A stretch of DNA of 33,469 nt. Source: Treponemataceae bacterium (GTDB taxonomy: Bacteria > Spirochaetota > Spirochaetia > Treponematales > Treponemataceae). A program made the translations under genes and the position numbers. The stretch is from contig JAKSTU010000026.1 of the NCBI GenBank assembly GCA_024402435.1, forward strand, positions 1-33,469, given 5' to 3'. The number at the start of each line of letters is the position of its first letter. The stretch's first letter is position 1. The notes below the pieces were generated by a model. It was not told the origin of the DNA, did no database searches, and was given only the letters and a program-made list of their open reading frames with translations. Positions 22,529 through 30,587 of this stretch are shown here, piece by piece.

Positions 22529-23074
22529 ATGTCAGATTTGATTTCAAATTACAGTTCGATGCTCGGAACTTCCGGTGCAGCGGCTCTTACTTCCGGCCTT
22601 AATTTGGGAAGCACTGCTTCAAAAGCAGCTTCTCTGCAGAAAGAATCTGCCGAATTTGCGGCACTTCTTGATTCGCTCAGTTCAGCAGGCAACAGATCAG
22701 AGAATGCAAAAACTGTGGCCGGCGGAACAATAAACGGTGACTACACCAGCGGATTTGGCGGTGCTTTTACATCTGAAGCGGACAAAGCCGCAACTCCTAC
22801 CGGGGCTGCAGCCAATTCCGGAATGGTCGCTTCAGGCAGCACAAAAATCGATAAAACCAGCAAACTTTACGAAAAAGCCCTGGATCTGGAAAACTATTTC
22901 GTAAAAATCATGCTTTCTTCAATGCGCTCAACAATCGGCGGCTCAAGTCTGACCGGGGAAAAAAGTTACGCTACGTCAATGTACGAAGACATGATGTATG
23001 ACGAACTTTCACAGGTAATGACAAAGCAGGCAGGTTTCGGTCTTGCAGATCAGATTTATCTGCAGCTGATGTAA
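22529..23074 (+). CDS. flgJ: FlgJ-like flagellar rod-binding protein (no muramidase domain)
   Basis: A 181-residue protein whose C-terminal half matches the FlgJ N-terminal rod-binding (scaffold) domain: LYEKALDLENYFVKIMLSSM, then TGEKSYATSMYEDMMYDELS and KQAGFGLADQIYLQLM. The first about 100 residues are Ser/Ala/Gly-rich and probably unstructured. The peptidoglycan hydrolase domain of enterobacterial FlgJ is absent, as is common outside gammaproteobacteria. It caps the growing rod in the periplasm, and another enzyme must open the murein. Start choice follows the predicted promoter and ribosome site. It is separated from flgF-flgG by the GNAT gene and the folded element. Confidence 0.85.
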   Translation: MSDLISNYSSMLGTSGAAALTSGLNLGSTASKAASLQKESAEFAALLDSLSSAGNRSENAKTVAGGTINGDYTSGFGGAFTSEADKAATPTGAAANSGMVASGSTKIDKTSKLYEKALDLENYFVKIMLSSMRSTIGGSSLTGEKSYATSMYEDMMYDELSQVMTKQAGFGLADQIYLQLM

Positions 23075-23078
23075 AGGC

Positions 23079-23107
23079 TTGAGAATCCCATGGTTTTGCT
23101 ATAAAAT
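23079..23107 (+). promoter_or_regulatory. Predicted leaderless promoter of apt
   Basis: TTGAGA (23079-23084), exactly 17 bp, TAAAAT (23102-23107). Normal geometry puts +1 at 23114, the A of the apt ATG. No Shine-Dalgarno precedes the gene. Confidence 0.6.
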
Positions 23108-23113
23108 GCAGCC

Positions 23114-23647
23114 ATGGACACTAAAGAATTGCTTGACTCGGCTATCCGCCGCATACCTGACTTTCCGACTCCCGGTATTCTGTTTTATGACATTACCGGC
23201 GTACTTGTAAAACCCGAAGCTTTCAAAGCTTGCATTGACGCAATGGTTGAGCGTTATAAAGACGCAAAGATTGACGCGGTTGCAGGCGTTGAATCCCGCG
23301 GATTCGTTTTTGCAGCACCTCTTGCAGAAAAACTGGGCATTCCCCTTATTCTCATCCGCAAAAAAGGCAAATTGCCCGGTAATACATACGGCTGCAAATA
23401 TGCTCTTGAATACGGCACTGCAGAAATCGAAGTTCACAAATCAGACATCAAAGCCGGTGAAAAAATCCTGGTTGTTGATGATCTTATTGCTACCGGCGGA
23501 ACTCTCAAAGCTGCTCAGAACGTAATCGAGCAGGGCGGGGCAAGTGTTGCCGAGTTCTTCGGAATTGTCGGACTTCCTGACTTGAATTATTCAAAGGTTC
23601 TCAGCCCTGTTCCCGTAACTACTCTTATTGATTACGCAGGTGACTGA
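23114..23647 (+). CDS. apt: Adenine phosphoribosyltransferase
   Basis: Purine-salvage enzyme making AMP from adenine and PRPP in the cytoplasm. 177 residues, normal for the family. Typical features are the start IRRIPDFPTPGILFYDIT, the GVESRGFVFAAPLA block, RKKGKLPG, and the PRPP-binding loop ILVVDDLIATGGT followed by GIVGLPDLN. Purine salvage is expected in a host-associated treponeme with reduced biosynthesis. The gene begins directly at the predicted transcription start. The histidine phosphatase gene follows five bases after its stop, so they are probably co-transcribed. Confidence 0.96.
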   Translation: MDTKELLDSAIRRIPDFPTPGILFYDITGVLVKPEAFKACIDAMVERYKDAKIDAVAGVESRGFVFAAPLAEKLGIPLILIRKKGKLPGNTYGCKYALEYGTAEIEVHKSDIKAGEKILVVDDLIATGGTLKAAQNVIEQGGASVAEFFGIVGLPDLNYSKVLSPVPVTTLIDYAGD

Positions 23648-23652
23648 TTCTT

Positions 23653-24432
23653 ATGCGTCTGATTTTTGTCCGCCACGGAGATCCTGATTACGAAATCGAT
23701 TCCCTTACGCCAAAAGGCTGGCGTGAGGCGGAACTGCTTTCTGAGCGGGTCAAAGGCTGGAAAAACATCACTCAGTTCTATTGCTCTCCTTTGGGACGGG
23801 CTCAGGACACTGCCGGTGTTTCGCTCAAAAAAATCGGACGCACTGCCATAACATTGCCCTGGCTGGAAGAAATCTACTTTCTGGTGAAAGATCCGGCCAC
23901 CGGTAATGATCATGGTGCCTGGGACTGGTTCCCTGAATACTGGACCGCTCACCCGGAATTCTATCAGAGAGACTGGTTCAAATACCCGCCTTTTGACAAG
24001 ACAAAGGGTGACGAACTTCTGCTTCGTGCTGCTTCCGGCATAGACAGTCTGCTTGCTGAATACGGATACTTCCGTTGCCGGACTGATTTTTCCGGCAACA
24101 ACTGTGATCCGCGTCTTTCAGTGCCTGTTTATCGCACGGACCACAAAACTGCTACCGGAGCTTACAAATCCAATGAAGACACAACGCTGGTCTTTTTCTG
24201 CCACTTCGGCGTAACTGCAGCCCTTCTGTCGCACCTTTTCGGTTTGCCGGCTCTTCCCATGTGGCAGAACTTTTTCTGTCCCACAACATCGGTTACCGTT
24301 GTTGCCGCTGAAGAACGGGTTCCGGGTACTGCTGCTTTCCGGGCTCAGCTGATAGGATGCACAAAGCATCTGGATGCGGGTAATGAACCTGTGTCTGCAT
24401 CAGGTTATTTTACGGACGTTTTCAGTCTGTAA
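23653..24432 (+). CDS. Histidine phosphatase superfamily protein
   Basis: A 259-residue phosphoglycerate-mutase-fold protein. The catalytic RHG is present at the very start (LIFVRHGDPDY), followed by the arginine in YCSPLGRAQDTA and the second histidine in LVFFCHFGVTAAL. The middle (about 70-150) contains aromatic-rich insertions (HGAWDWFPEYW, EFYQRDWFKYPPF) not typical of glycolytic mutase, so it is more likely a phosphatase of a small metabolite; the substrate is unknown. Start ATG has a weak AGGTG upstream. It is the second gene of the apt transcription unit; a shared nucleotide-metabolism role is only suggested by position. Confidence 0.85.
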   Translation: MRLIFVRHGDPDYEIDSLTPKGWREAELLSERVKGWKNITQFYCSPLGRAQDTAGVSLKKIGRTAITLPWLEEIYFLVKDPATGNDHGAWDWFPEYWTAHPEFYQRDWFKYPPFDKTKGDELLLRAASGIDSLLAEYGYFRCRTDFSGNNCDPRLSVPVYRTDHKTATGAYKSNEDTTLVFFCHFGVTAALLSHLFGLPALPMWQNFFCPTTSVTVVAAEERVPGTAAFRAQLIGCTKHLDAGNEPVSASGYFTDVFSL

Positions 24433-24524
24433 TCAGAGTCTTTGCAGAAAAAACCGCAGACAAAAACAGCAGAAATCTCCCCATTTTTTTTATTTTTTCT
24501 GGATATTTTTTCAATAATATATAT

Positions 24525-25286
24525 GTGAAATATTTTTTCCGTTGTATGCCCGGAAAAGTCAGGCAGAAACTTGCTGTCGCTTTTTCTTCTCTAGGCTTTG
24601 TCCAAGAATGCGTAATCTGTGGTTCAGAAGCATCAGGAATCCCTCTCTGCAGACGGTGTTACCGTAATTTGAAGAGTGAAAACCTTGGCTGCACCAATTC
24701 TCCCTCCCTTTGCAGCCTTTGCGGAAAACCACTTCTTTCTGAACAGAACCTCTGCATGAATTGTCGCGGCAGTTCATCCCTTCTGCAGGATTTTTCGGGC
24801 GTGCATTTTTCTTTTGAGTATCTTCTCAAAAAAAAGGCTCTTCTCTTTCATTGGAAAATGGAAGAAGAACGGCAGCTGACTTTTTTCTTTGCCGAAATCA
24901 TGGCAGATCTTCTTGAAAAATGTTATCCGGGGATTACTGTGGTTGCAGTTCCTCCAAGGCCTCATAAAATCAGGCGGAAGGGCTGGGACCAGATTCAGGA
25001 TCTGGTGTATGTTCTGCGGACTTTTTACGGAGTGAGGGTAATCAGTCCTCTGGTGCGTAAAAGTGATACGGAGCAGAAACATCTTTCAAAAGAAGAGCGG
25101 CTTGGTCACAAGGGAGCTGTTTACGGAATTGACGAAACCTGGCTTAGAAAAAATCCGGTTCCGGAAGAGGTCGTTCTTTTGGATGATGTCATTACGACAG
25201 GTGTAACAATGCAGACATGCGCCCGGCTGCTCAAGGAAATCGGTGTGAACAAGATATATGGCGCCGCACTGTTCTGTGTTCCATGA
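24525..25286 (+). CDS. comF: ComF-family phosphoribosyltransferase-like protein
   Basis: A 253-residue cytoplasmic protein with an N-terminal Cys cluster (CVICGSEASGIPLCRRC, then CSLCGKPL and CMNC) that forms zinc sites, and a C-terminal type I phosphoribosyltransferase fold ending with the PRPP loop VVLLDDVITTGVTM and the conserved VPPRPHKIRRKGWDQ and KSDTEQKHLSKEER blocks. Family members support DNA uptake in competent bacteria; in spirochaetes the role is unclear. Two starts are possible: GTG 24525, at leaderless distance from AATAAT (24513-24518), or ATG 24546, seven codons in. Neither has a Shine-Dalgarno. It is separated from rimP by 159 bp containing a promoter and terminator. Confidence 0.85.
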   Translation: MKYFFRCMPGKVRQKLAVAFSSLGFVQECVICGSEASGIPLCRRCYRNLKSENLGCTNSPSLCSLCGKPLLSEQNLCMNCRGSSSLLQDFSGVHFSFEYLLKKKALLFHWKMEEERQLTFFFAEIMADLLEKCYPGITVVAVPPRPHKIRRKGWDQIQDLVYVLRTFYGVRVISPLVRKSDTEQKHLSKEERLGHKGAVYGIDETWLRKNPVPEEVVLLDDVITTGVTMQTCARLLKEIGVNKIYGAALFCVP

Positions 25287-25316
25287 TTCTTGTTCCCATT
25301 TGATTCCCGTTTCATC

Positions 25317-25346
25317 TTGACTTAAATTCTTTTATTGTGTTACATT
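25317..25346 (+). promoter_or_regulatory. Promoter of the rimP-nusA-infB operon
   Basis: TTGACT (25317-25322) with TACATT (25341-25346, 18 bp) or TTACAT (17 bp); +1 would be near 25352. It lies upstream of a terminator-like hairpin, so the operon leader would contain that hairpin. Confidence 0.5.
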
Positions 25347-25379
25347 CATTATGAACATTATATTATCCTTATATTAATG

Positions 25380-25404
25380 GAGTCGTTCGAACGGCTCTTT
25401 TTTT
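25380..25404 (+). terminator. Terminator-like hairpin in the rimP leader (possible attenuator)
   Basis: GAGTCG (25380-25385) pairs with CGGCTC (25392-25397), one G-U, around a TTCGAA loop, followed by T7. It is either the comF terminator or an attenuator in the leader of the ribosome-maturation operon, which must be read through to express rimP and nusA. Confidence 0.6.
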
Positions 25405-25445
25405 GTATATAGGGGTATTCCTGCTAAAGTCGGGTTTGGAGCAAA

Positions 25446-25916
25446 ATGGAATATATCTCACTCAATTCTTTTCAGTATTACGCAGATACGGCACCGCTTG
25501 TACAGTCTTTGGGCTACGAACTGGTGGAACTTCGTGTTGCACCTCAGAAAACACAGTACAAAGTCATGGCGGTCATCGCAAAAAAATCCGGGTCTGCTGA
25601 TTCAGAAGGCATTGGTGTTGCAGATTGTGCAAAAGTCCATAGATTGATTGAACCACGTCTTGAAGCGTTGATCGGGTCTCCCGACCTGTATATGGAAGTC
25701 ACTTCTCCCGGAATGGAACGGACAATCAGAAATGCGGCAGAGTTCTGCCTGTTTATCCAGAAAATGGTTCGTGTCTGGGACAGAGAATGTTCAGACTGGG
25801 TCAGCGGAACAATCGTTTCTGCAGATGACAAATCAATCACTTTAGACATTGTAAATGGGGAGCGAACAACTGTTCCCTATGACCGCATTGCAAAGGCTAA
25901 ACTATTAAACAGCTAA
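25446..25916 (+). CDS. rimP: Ribosome maturation factor RimP
   Basis: A 156-residue factor needed for 30S subunit assembly. The N-terminal domain carries GYELVELRVAPQ and the DCAKVHRLIEPRLE helix. The YMEVTSPGMER segment is diagnostic (VSSPG-x-R in the family), followed by an Sm-like C-terminal domain (SGTIVSADDKSITLDI ... VPYDRIAKAKL). ATG 25446 has GGAG five bases upstream. It is the first gene of the rimP-nusA-infB-rbfA-truB operon, and nusA starts 12 bases after its stop. Confidence 0.93.
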   Translation: MEYISLNSFQYYADTAPLVQSLGYELVELRVAPQKTQYKVMAVIAKKSGSADSEGIGVADCAKVHRLIEPRLEALIGSPDLYMEVTSPGMERTIRNAAEFCLFIQKMVRVWDRECSDWVSGTIVSADDKSITLDIVNGERTTVPYDRIAKAKLLNS

Positions 25917-25928
25917 TGGAGGCTTAAG

Positions 25929-27395
25929 ATGGCATCTGATTTCGCAGAAGCAATCAGAGCATTGATTCAGGAAAAAGGTTATTCAGAAGAATCAGTGCGC
26001 GGCATTGTTGAAAATACCATAAAGGCAGCATATAAACGCACCTTCGGAATTGATGACAACTGTATCGTTCAGATTTCTGACGACATGACGGACGTAGAAG
26101 TTTATTCTCGCAAAGAAGTTGTTGACGGCGTTTACAGCCCGATTACCGAAATAGAATTTGATGAAGCAAAAGATTTGAATCCGGATTGTGAAATCGGAGA
26201 CATGGTTGACATTCCGATCGATCCCAAAAAAGATTTTGAGCGTTCTGCTGTCTCAACAGGTAAACAGACTGCACATCAGAAACTTTCTGAAATCCAGAAA
26301 GACAGCCTTTATGCCGAATACAAAAGCAAAGAGGGCGAAATCATCATCGGTTATTATCAGCGCGAACGCAACGGCAACATTTATGTTGATCTGGGAAAAG
26401 TTGAAGGTGTTCTGCCCGCACGTTTCCAGTCAGAGCGCGAAGTTTACCACAAGAATGACCGCATCAAGGCTCTTATTAAGGAAGTAAAGAAGAATCCCGG
26501 ATTCCAGGTCGTTCTTTCCCGCACTGATCCTGATTTTGTACGCAGTATTCTTGAACTTGAAGTTCCGGAAATCTATGACAAAGTGGTTGAAATCCACGGC
26601 ATTGTCCGTGAAGCAGGTTACCGCACAAAGGTTGCAGTTTCTTCACACCGTGAAGATGTGGATCCTGTAGGTGCATGTGTCGGTCCGAAAGGTATCCGTA
26701 TCAAGGCTGTTATCGGTGAGCTGGAAGGCGAAAAAATCGATGTTATTCCTTATGATCCGGATCCCCGTGTATTCATCAGAAACGCTCTGTCACCTTCCGA
26801 AGTGACAGACATTCTTATCCTTGATGAAGAAAAACGTCTTGCATTGGCTGTAGTTCCGGACAATCAGTTCTCTCTGGCTATCGGTAAGCAGGGATTGAAC
26901 GTACGCCTTGCAAACAAACTTACAGACTGGATTATTGACGTTAAAACAGAAGAACAGTATCAGGAAAGCAGCGAACTTATTGCTGAATCACGCAAGGCTG
27001 CTCAGAATCTGTTCAACGATGATTATGATACTATTGCAACAGTTGCCGAACTTCCCGGTGTTGACGAACGTGTTGCAAATATTCTTGCAGAAAACGGTAT
27101 TTCCGAAATCGAAAGCTTTATTGAAGCTGCTCAGAACGGTAGCCTTTCAGGAATTGAAGGTCTTTCAGAAGAAGACATTGCTGCAGTTCAGGGCTTGATT
27201 GACAAATCAGTTGAGTTCGTTGACGAAGAAGAATACGATTCCGAACCTGCTGCAGAAGCCGCTGCTGAAACAGAAGAAGCAGCCGAAGAAGAAGAATATT
27301 TCTGCCCCGAGTGCGGAGCAAAAATTACGATCGATATGACAGCGTGTCCTAACTGTGGTGTCGAATTGAGTTTTGAATACGAGGACGAAGAATAA
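25929..27395 (+). CDS. nusA: Transcription termination/antitermination factor NusA with C-terminal zinc ribbon
   Basis: RNA-polymerase-associated elongation, pausing and termination factor. 488 residues: N-terminal RNAP-binding domain (1 to about 130), S1 domain (about 135-200, GEIIIGYYQRERNGNIYVDLG), KH1 (about 230-290, GACVGPKGIRIKAVIGELEG), KH2 (about 300-350, LAIGKQGLNVRLANKL), then an HhH-type acidic repeat (about 375-430, VAELPGVDERVANIL). The tail is unusual: a Glu/Ala-rich linker leads to a zinc ribbon, CPECG-x10-CPNCG with Cys459, 462, 473 and 476, and an acidic end. GGAGG precedes the start. The gap to infB is nine bases. Confidence 0.96.
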   Translation: MASDFAEAIRALIQEKGYSEESVRGIVENTIKAAYKRTFGIDDNCIVQISDDMTDVEVYSRKEVVDGVYSPITEIEFDEAKDLNPDCEIGDMVDIPIDPKKDFERSAVSTGKQTAHQKLSEIQKDSLYAEYKSKEGEIIIGYYQRERNGNIYVDLGKVEGVLPARFQSEREVYHKNDRIKALIKEVKKNPGFQVVLSRTDPDFVRSILELEVPEIYDKVVEIHGIVREAGYRTKVAVSSHREDVDPVGACVGPKGIRIKAVIGELEGEKIDVIPYDPDPRVFIRNALSPSEVTDILILDEEKRLALAVVPDNQFSLAIGKQGLNVRLANKLTDWIIDVKTEEQYQESSELIAESRKAAQNLFNDDYDTIATVAELPGVDERVANILAENGISEIESFIEAAQNGSLSGIEGLSEEDIAAVQGLIDKSVEFVDEEEYDSEPAAEAAAETEEAAEEEEYFCPECGAKITIDMTACPNCGVELSFEYEDEE

Positions 27396-27404
27396 GGATT
27401 GCAA

Positions 27405-30170
27405 ATGGCAGAAGATTCAGAGAACAAACCCAAAGTCAGACTGATTAAGCAGAAACCGGCACAGACTCCGGCATCTCAAACAGCAGAACCTCAGAAAAAG
27501 AAAGTTGTGGTGGTAAAGAAAAAACCTGCTGCAACAGGTGGTGAAGACAATCCAAAAAATGGTGCGGCAAAATCTGCTGAACCTTCTGCACGCAAAGTTG
27601 TTCCTGTTGTAGTTGCACACTCACAGGACAACGAAAAGGTTCCTGCAGACAAACCAGCTGCTGAGCAGCCGGCGCCTGCAGAAACTGCAAAAAAAGAAAA
27701 CAATCCACAGAACAGAGCAGAACAGCCCCGTAACGGACAGAACGGAAACGGGCCTGTCGTGCGCCGGTCTGCTACAACCTTCGAGTTCGGTACGGCACGT
27801 CCCAATGTAAAAATGGGTAACCTTGCTGACAAAGGTCGCGGACAGAACCGCGGAAACGGCTTTAACCGCAATGGTGGTCAGGGTGGTTTCAACCGCAACG
27901 GACAGGGCGGATATAACCGCGGTTTCAACCGCAACGGAGAAAACGGTTCTCAGGAGCAGGGCGGTTATAACCGTGGGTTCAACCGTAACGGAGAAAACGG
28001 TTCTCAGGAACAGGGCGGATACAACCGCGGCTTCAACCGTAACGGTGAGGGACGTCCTCAGGGACAGGGCGGTTTCAACCGCGGCTTCAACCGTAACGGA
28101 GAAGGACGTCCTCAGGGACAGGGCGGTTTCAACCGCAACGGACAGGGCGGCGGATTCAACCGCGGTGCCGGTCGTCCTATGGGCGGCGGTGCAGGTCGTC
28201 CGGGATTTGTTCCTGCAGCTGATCCTATCGGAGAAGCAAAGAAAGTTCCCCAGAAAAAGACCTTTACCAAGAAAAAGGCAGTTTATTCCCGCAAAGACAA
28301 AGAAGAAGATTTGCAGGACAAACTGTTCTTCCAGAAGAAAAAACAGCAGGCTCAGCTGGATGCGGTTCCGGACAGAATCGACATCATGGAATCTGTTTCC
28401 GTATCTGACCTTGCAAAAAAAATGAACCTTAAAGGTTCTGATATTATTGCCAAACTTATGTCCATGGGCATGATGGTTTCAATCAACCAGTCCATTGACG
28501 CAGATACAGCAACTCTTGTTGCTGCTGAATACAACTGCGAAGTCCGTATTGTCAATCTTTATGATGAGACAGTTATTGAAAGCGAAGCAGATGCTGAAGG
28601 TGCAATCGGTCCTCGTCCTCCGGTGGTTACAGTCATGGGACATGTTGACCATGGTAAGACAAAGACTTTGGACGCAATCCGCAGTGCCAACGTTGTTGCA
28701 ACTGAGTTCGGCGGCATTACGCAGCACATCGGTGCATACATGGTAGAAACTCCGAAAGGCCACATCACCTTCCTGGATACTCCCGGTCATGAAGCCTTTA
28801 CAATGATGCGTGCACGCGGTGCTGCCATTACAGACATTGTTGTTCTTGTTGTTGCTGCTGATGACGGTGTGATGCCCCAGACTGTAGAAGCAATCAACCA
28901 TGCAAAAGATGCAAATGTACCGATCGTTGTTGCTGTCAACAAGGTTGATAAACCTGAAGCAAACCCTGACAGAGTAATGACTCAGCTTTCTGACTACGGA
29001 CTTACTCCTGAAGAATGGGGTGGAGATACTCAGTATGTAAAAATCAGTGCTCTCAAGAAAGAGGGTATTGATGACCTGCTGGATGCAATCCTGATTCAGG
29101 CTGAAATGCTGGAACTTACGGCAAACAACCAGTGCCGTGCGGAAGGTAAAGTTATTGAAAGCCGCATTGACCACGGACGCGGTGTTGTTTCTACAATCAT
29201 CGTACAGCGCGGTTGTCTCCATACTGGAGATCCCTATGTAGCCGGTATTTATTCCGGTCGTGTCCGTGCAATTTTCAATGACCGCGGTCAGAAGATTGAT
29301 GTGGCAACACCTTCAATGCCTGTTGAAATCCTTGGTCTAGAAGCAATGCCCAATGCAGGTGATCCTTTCCAGGTTACGGAAAATGATAAGGAAGCCCGTG
29401 CAATTTCTACAAAGCGTCAGGAACTCAAACGCTTTGAAGCAGCAAAAGCTGTCAAGAAAGTTACACTGGATACAATTTACGACAAGATTGACGAAAGTGA
29501 AGTCATGGAACTCAAGGTCATCATCAAGGCTGACGTTCAGGGTTCTGCCGAAGCACTCAAGTCTTCTTTGGAAAAACTTTCTACACGTGATATCCGCCTT
29601 GTAGTAATCCATTCATCAGCAGGTGCAATCAACGAAAGCGATATTATGCTTGCTGCTGCCGACTCAAAAGGTGCTATCATCATCGGATTCAATGTCCGTC
29701 CTACACCCAAGGCAAAAATCCTTGCAGATCAGGAAAAGGTTGAAATCCGCAAGTACAACGTTATCTACAAGTGTGTTGAAGAAATTACCGCCGCTATGGA
29801 AGGTATGCTCAAACCCAATGTTGAAGAATCAGTCATCGGTACCGTGGAAGTACGCAATACATTCAAAGTTCCGAAAATCGGTGTTATTGCCGGTTGTTAC
29901 GTTACAGACGGTGTTGTCAAACGCAACTGCAATGTCAACATTATTCGTGACGGAATCGTTATTCACAACGGAAAAATTTCTTCTCTCAAACGTTTCAAGG
30001 ACGATGCAAAAGAAGTTTCTACCGGTTACGAATGCGGTATGGGTATTGCCGACTGGCAGGACATTCAGGTTGGAGACCAGTTTGAAATTGTGGAACTTGT
30101 TGAAGTTGCACGCAAACTGGGAGAGACTCTCGCAGAAGAAGCAGCACGTGCTGAAAAAGAATCAAAGTAG
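27405..30170 (+). CDS. infB: Translation initiation factor IF-2
   Basis: GTPase that positions initiator tRNA and joins ribosomal subunits. 921 residues from ATG 27405; an in-frame TTG at 27399 is less likely because AAGGA is six bases before the ATG. The N-terminus (about 1-165) is Lys/Pro/Ala-rich; then comes a Gly/Asn/Arg-rich repeat tract (about 150-270), the IF2_N helix domain (about 325-375, [18 protein letters not shown]), and the G domain: G1 GHVDHGKT (412-419), G2 [11 protein letters not shown]3 DTPGHEAF, G4 NKVDK, G5 SALKK. Domains II-IV complete the protein (C-terminal [17 protein letters not shown]). The core is conventional; the repeat tract is the oddity. Downstream rbfA starts nine bases later. 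Confidence 0.97.
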   Translation: MAEDSENKPKVRLIKQKPAQTPASQTAEPQKKKVVVVKKKPAATGGEDNPKNGAAKSAEPSARKVVPVVVAHSQDNEKVPADKPAAEQPAPAETAKKENNPQNRAEQPRNGQNGNGPVVRRSATTFEFGTARPNVKMGNLADKGRGQNRGNGFNRNGGQGGFNRNGQGGYNRGFNRNGENGSQEQGGYNRGFNRNGENGSQEQGGYNRGFNRNGEGRPQGQGGFNRGFNRNGEGRPQGQGGFNRNGQGGGFNRGAGRPMGGGAGRPGFVPAADPIGEAKKVPQKKTFTKKKAVYSRKDKEEDLQDKLFFQKKKQQAQLDAVPDRIDIMESVSVSDLAKKMNLKGSDIIAKLMSMGMMVSINQSIDADTATLVAAEYNCEVRIVNLYDETVIESEADAEGAIGPRPPVVTVMGHVDHGKTKTLDAIRSANVVATEFGGITQHIGAYMVETPKGHITFLDTPGHEAFTMMRARGAAITDIVVLVVAADDGVMPQTVEAINHAKDANVPIVVAVNKVDKPEANPDRVMTQLSDYGLTPEEWGGDTQYVKISALKKEGIDDLLDAILIQAEMLELTANNQCRAEGKVIESRIDHGRGVVSTIIVQRGCLHTGDPYVAGIYSGRVRAIFNDRGQKIDVATPSMPVEILGLEAMPNAGDPFQVTENDKEARAISTKRQELKRFEAAKAVKKVTLDTIYDKIDESEVMELKVIIKADVQGSAEALKSSLEKLSTRDIRLVVIHSSAGAINESDIMLAAADSKGAIIIGFNVRPTPKAKILADQEKVEIRKYNVIYKCVEEITAAMEGMLKPNVEESVIGTVEVRNTFKVPKIGVIAGCYVTDGVVKRNCNVNIIRDGIVIHNGKISSLKRFKDDAKEVSTGYECGMGIADWQDIQVGDQFEIVELVEVARKLGETLAEEAARAEKESK
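27906..28121 (+). repeat. Four tandem 54-bp repeats within infB
   Basis: Four consecutive 18-codon units at 27906, 27960, 28014 and 28068 encode [18 protein letters not shown] (twice) then variants ending EGRPQGQ (residues about 168-239). Partial FNRNGQGG copies flank both sides. Copies differ mainly by synonymous and few missense changes, which suggests recent duplication under protein-level constraint. Copy number is likely to vary between strains. Confidence 0.92.
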
Positions 30171-30179
30171 GTCTGCCTG

Positions 30180-30587
30180 ATGTCTGAATTCCGTCTTGTA
30201 CGCCTTGGTGAACAGCTTCGCGAAGAAATTTCAACAATGATTCTTAAACAGCAGATTAAGGATCCCAGAGTTTCTACTTTTCTGTCTGTGAATCGTGTTG
30301 AAGTTTCGCGGGATTTGGCTTATGCCAAAGTTTATGTTTCAAGTTTCATGAGTGATGCTCAGACACGGAAAGGTGTTAAAGGCCTTGAAAGTGCAGCCGG
30401 TTTTATTCAGACCGTTCTGAGCAAAAAACTCCGTCTGCGTCAGTTTCCTCATCTGTCTTTTGTTGCTGATTCCAGTATAAAAGAAGGTTTTGAAATGGTT
30501 CACAAATTGAATGAAATTGCCGAACATGACGCAGCCATTGCAAAATCTGTTGCTGAAAACGCCGAGAATGCAGAAGACGCAGAATAA
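30180..30587 (+). CDS. rbfA: 30S ribosome-binding factor RbfA
   Basis: A 135-residue KH-fold factor for late 16S rRNA maturation and cold adaptation. The family pattern is clear: RLGEQLREEISTMIL at the start, IKDPRVSTFLSVNRVEVSRDL, AKVYVSSFM, then LRQFPHLSFVADSSIKEG. The last 20 residues are a Glu/Asn/Ala tail. ATG 30180 has AGG upstream. The 3' end overlaps the truB start by 20 bases, implying coupled translation. Confidence 0.95.
   Translation: MSEFRLVRLGEQLREEISTMILKQQIKDPRVSTFLSVNRVEVSRDLAYAKVYVSSFMSDAQTRKGVKGLESAAGFIQTVLSKKLRLRQFPHLSFVADSSIKEGFEMVHKLNEIAEHDAAIAKSVAENAENAEDAE

Noticed and set aside
27906..28121. Regular repeats considered as a CRISPR array
   Set aside because: Units are contiguous without unique spacers and encode in-frame protein repeats in infB.
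27823..28425. 200-codon alternative-frame protein rich in Thr/Arg/Ala over the infB repeats
   Set aside because: It exists because the 54-bp repeat length keeps every frame open; no initiation signal.
28479..29222. 247-codon open frame antisense to the infB G domain
   Set aside because: It is fully inside a highly conserved coding region on the other strand and has no ribosome site or motif.
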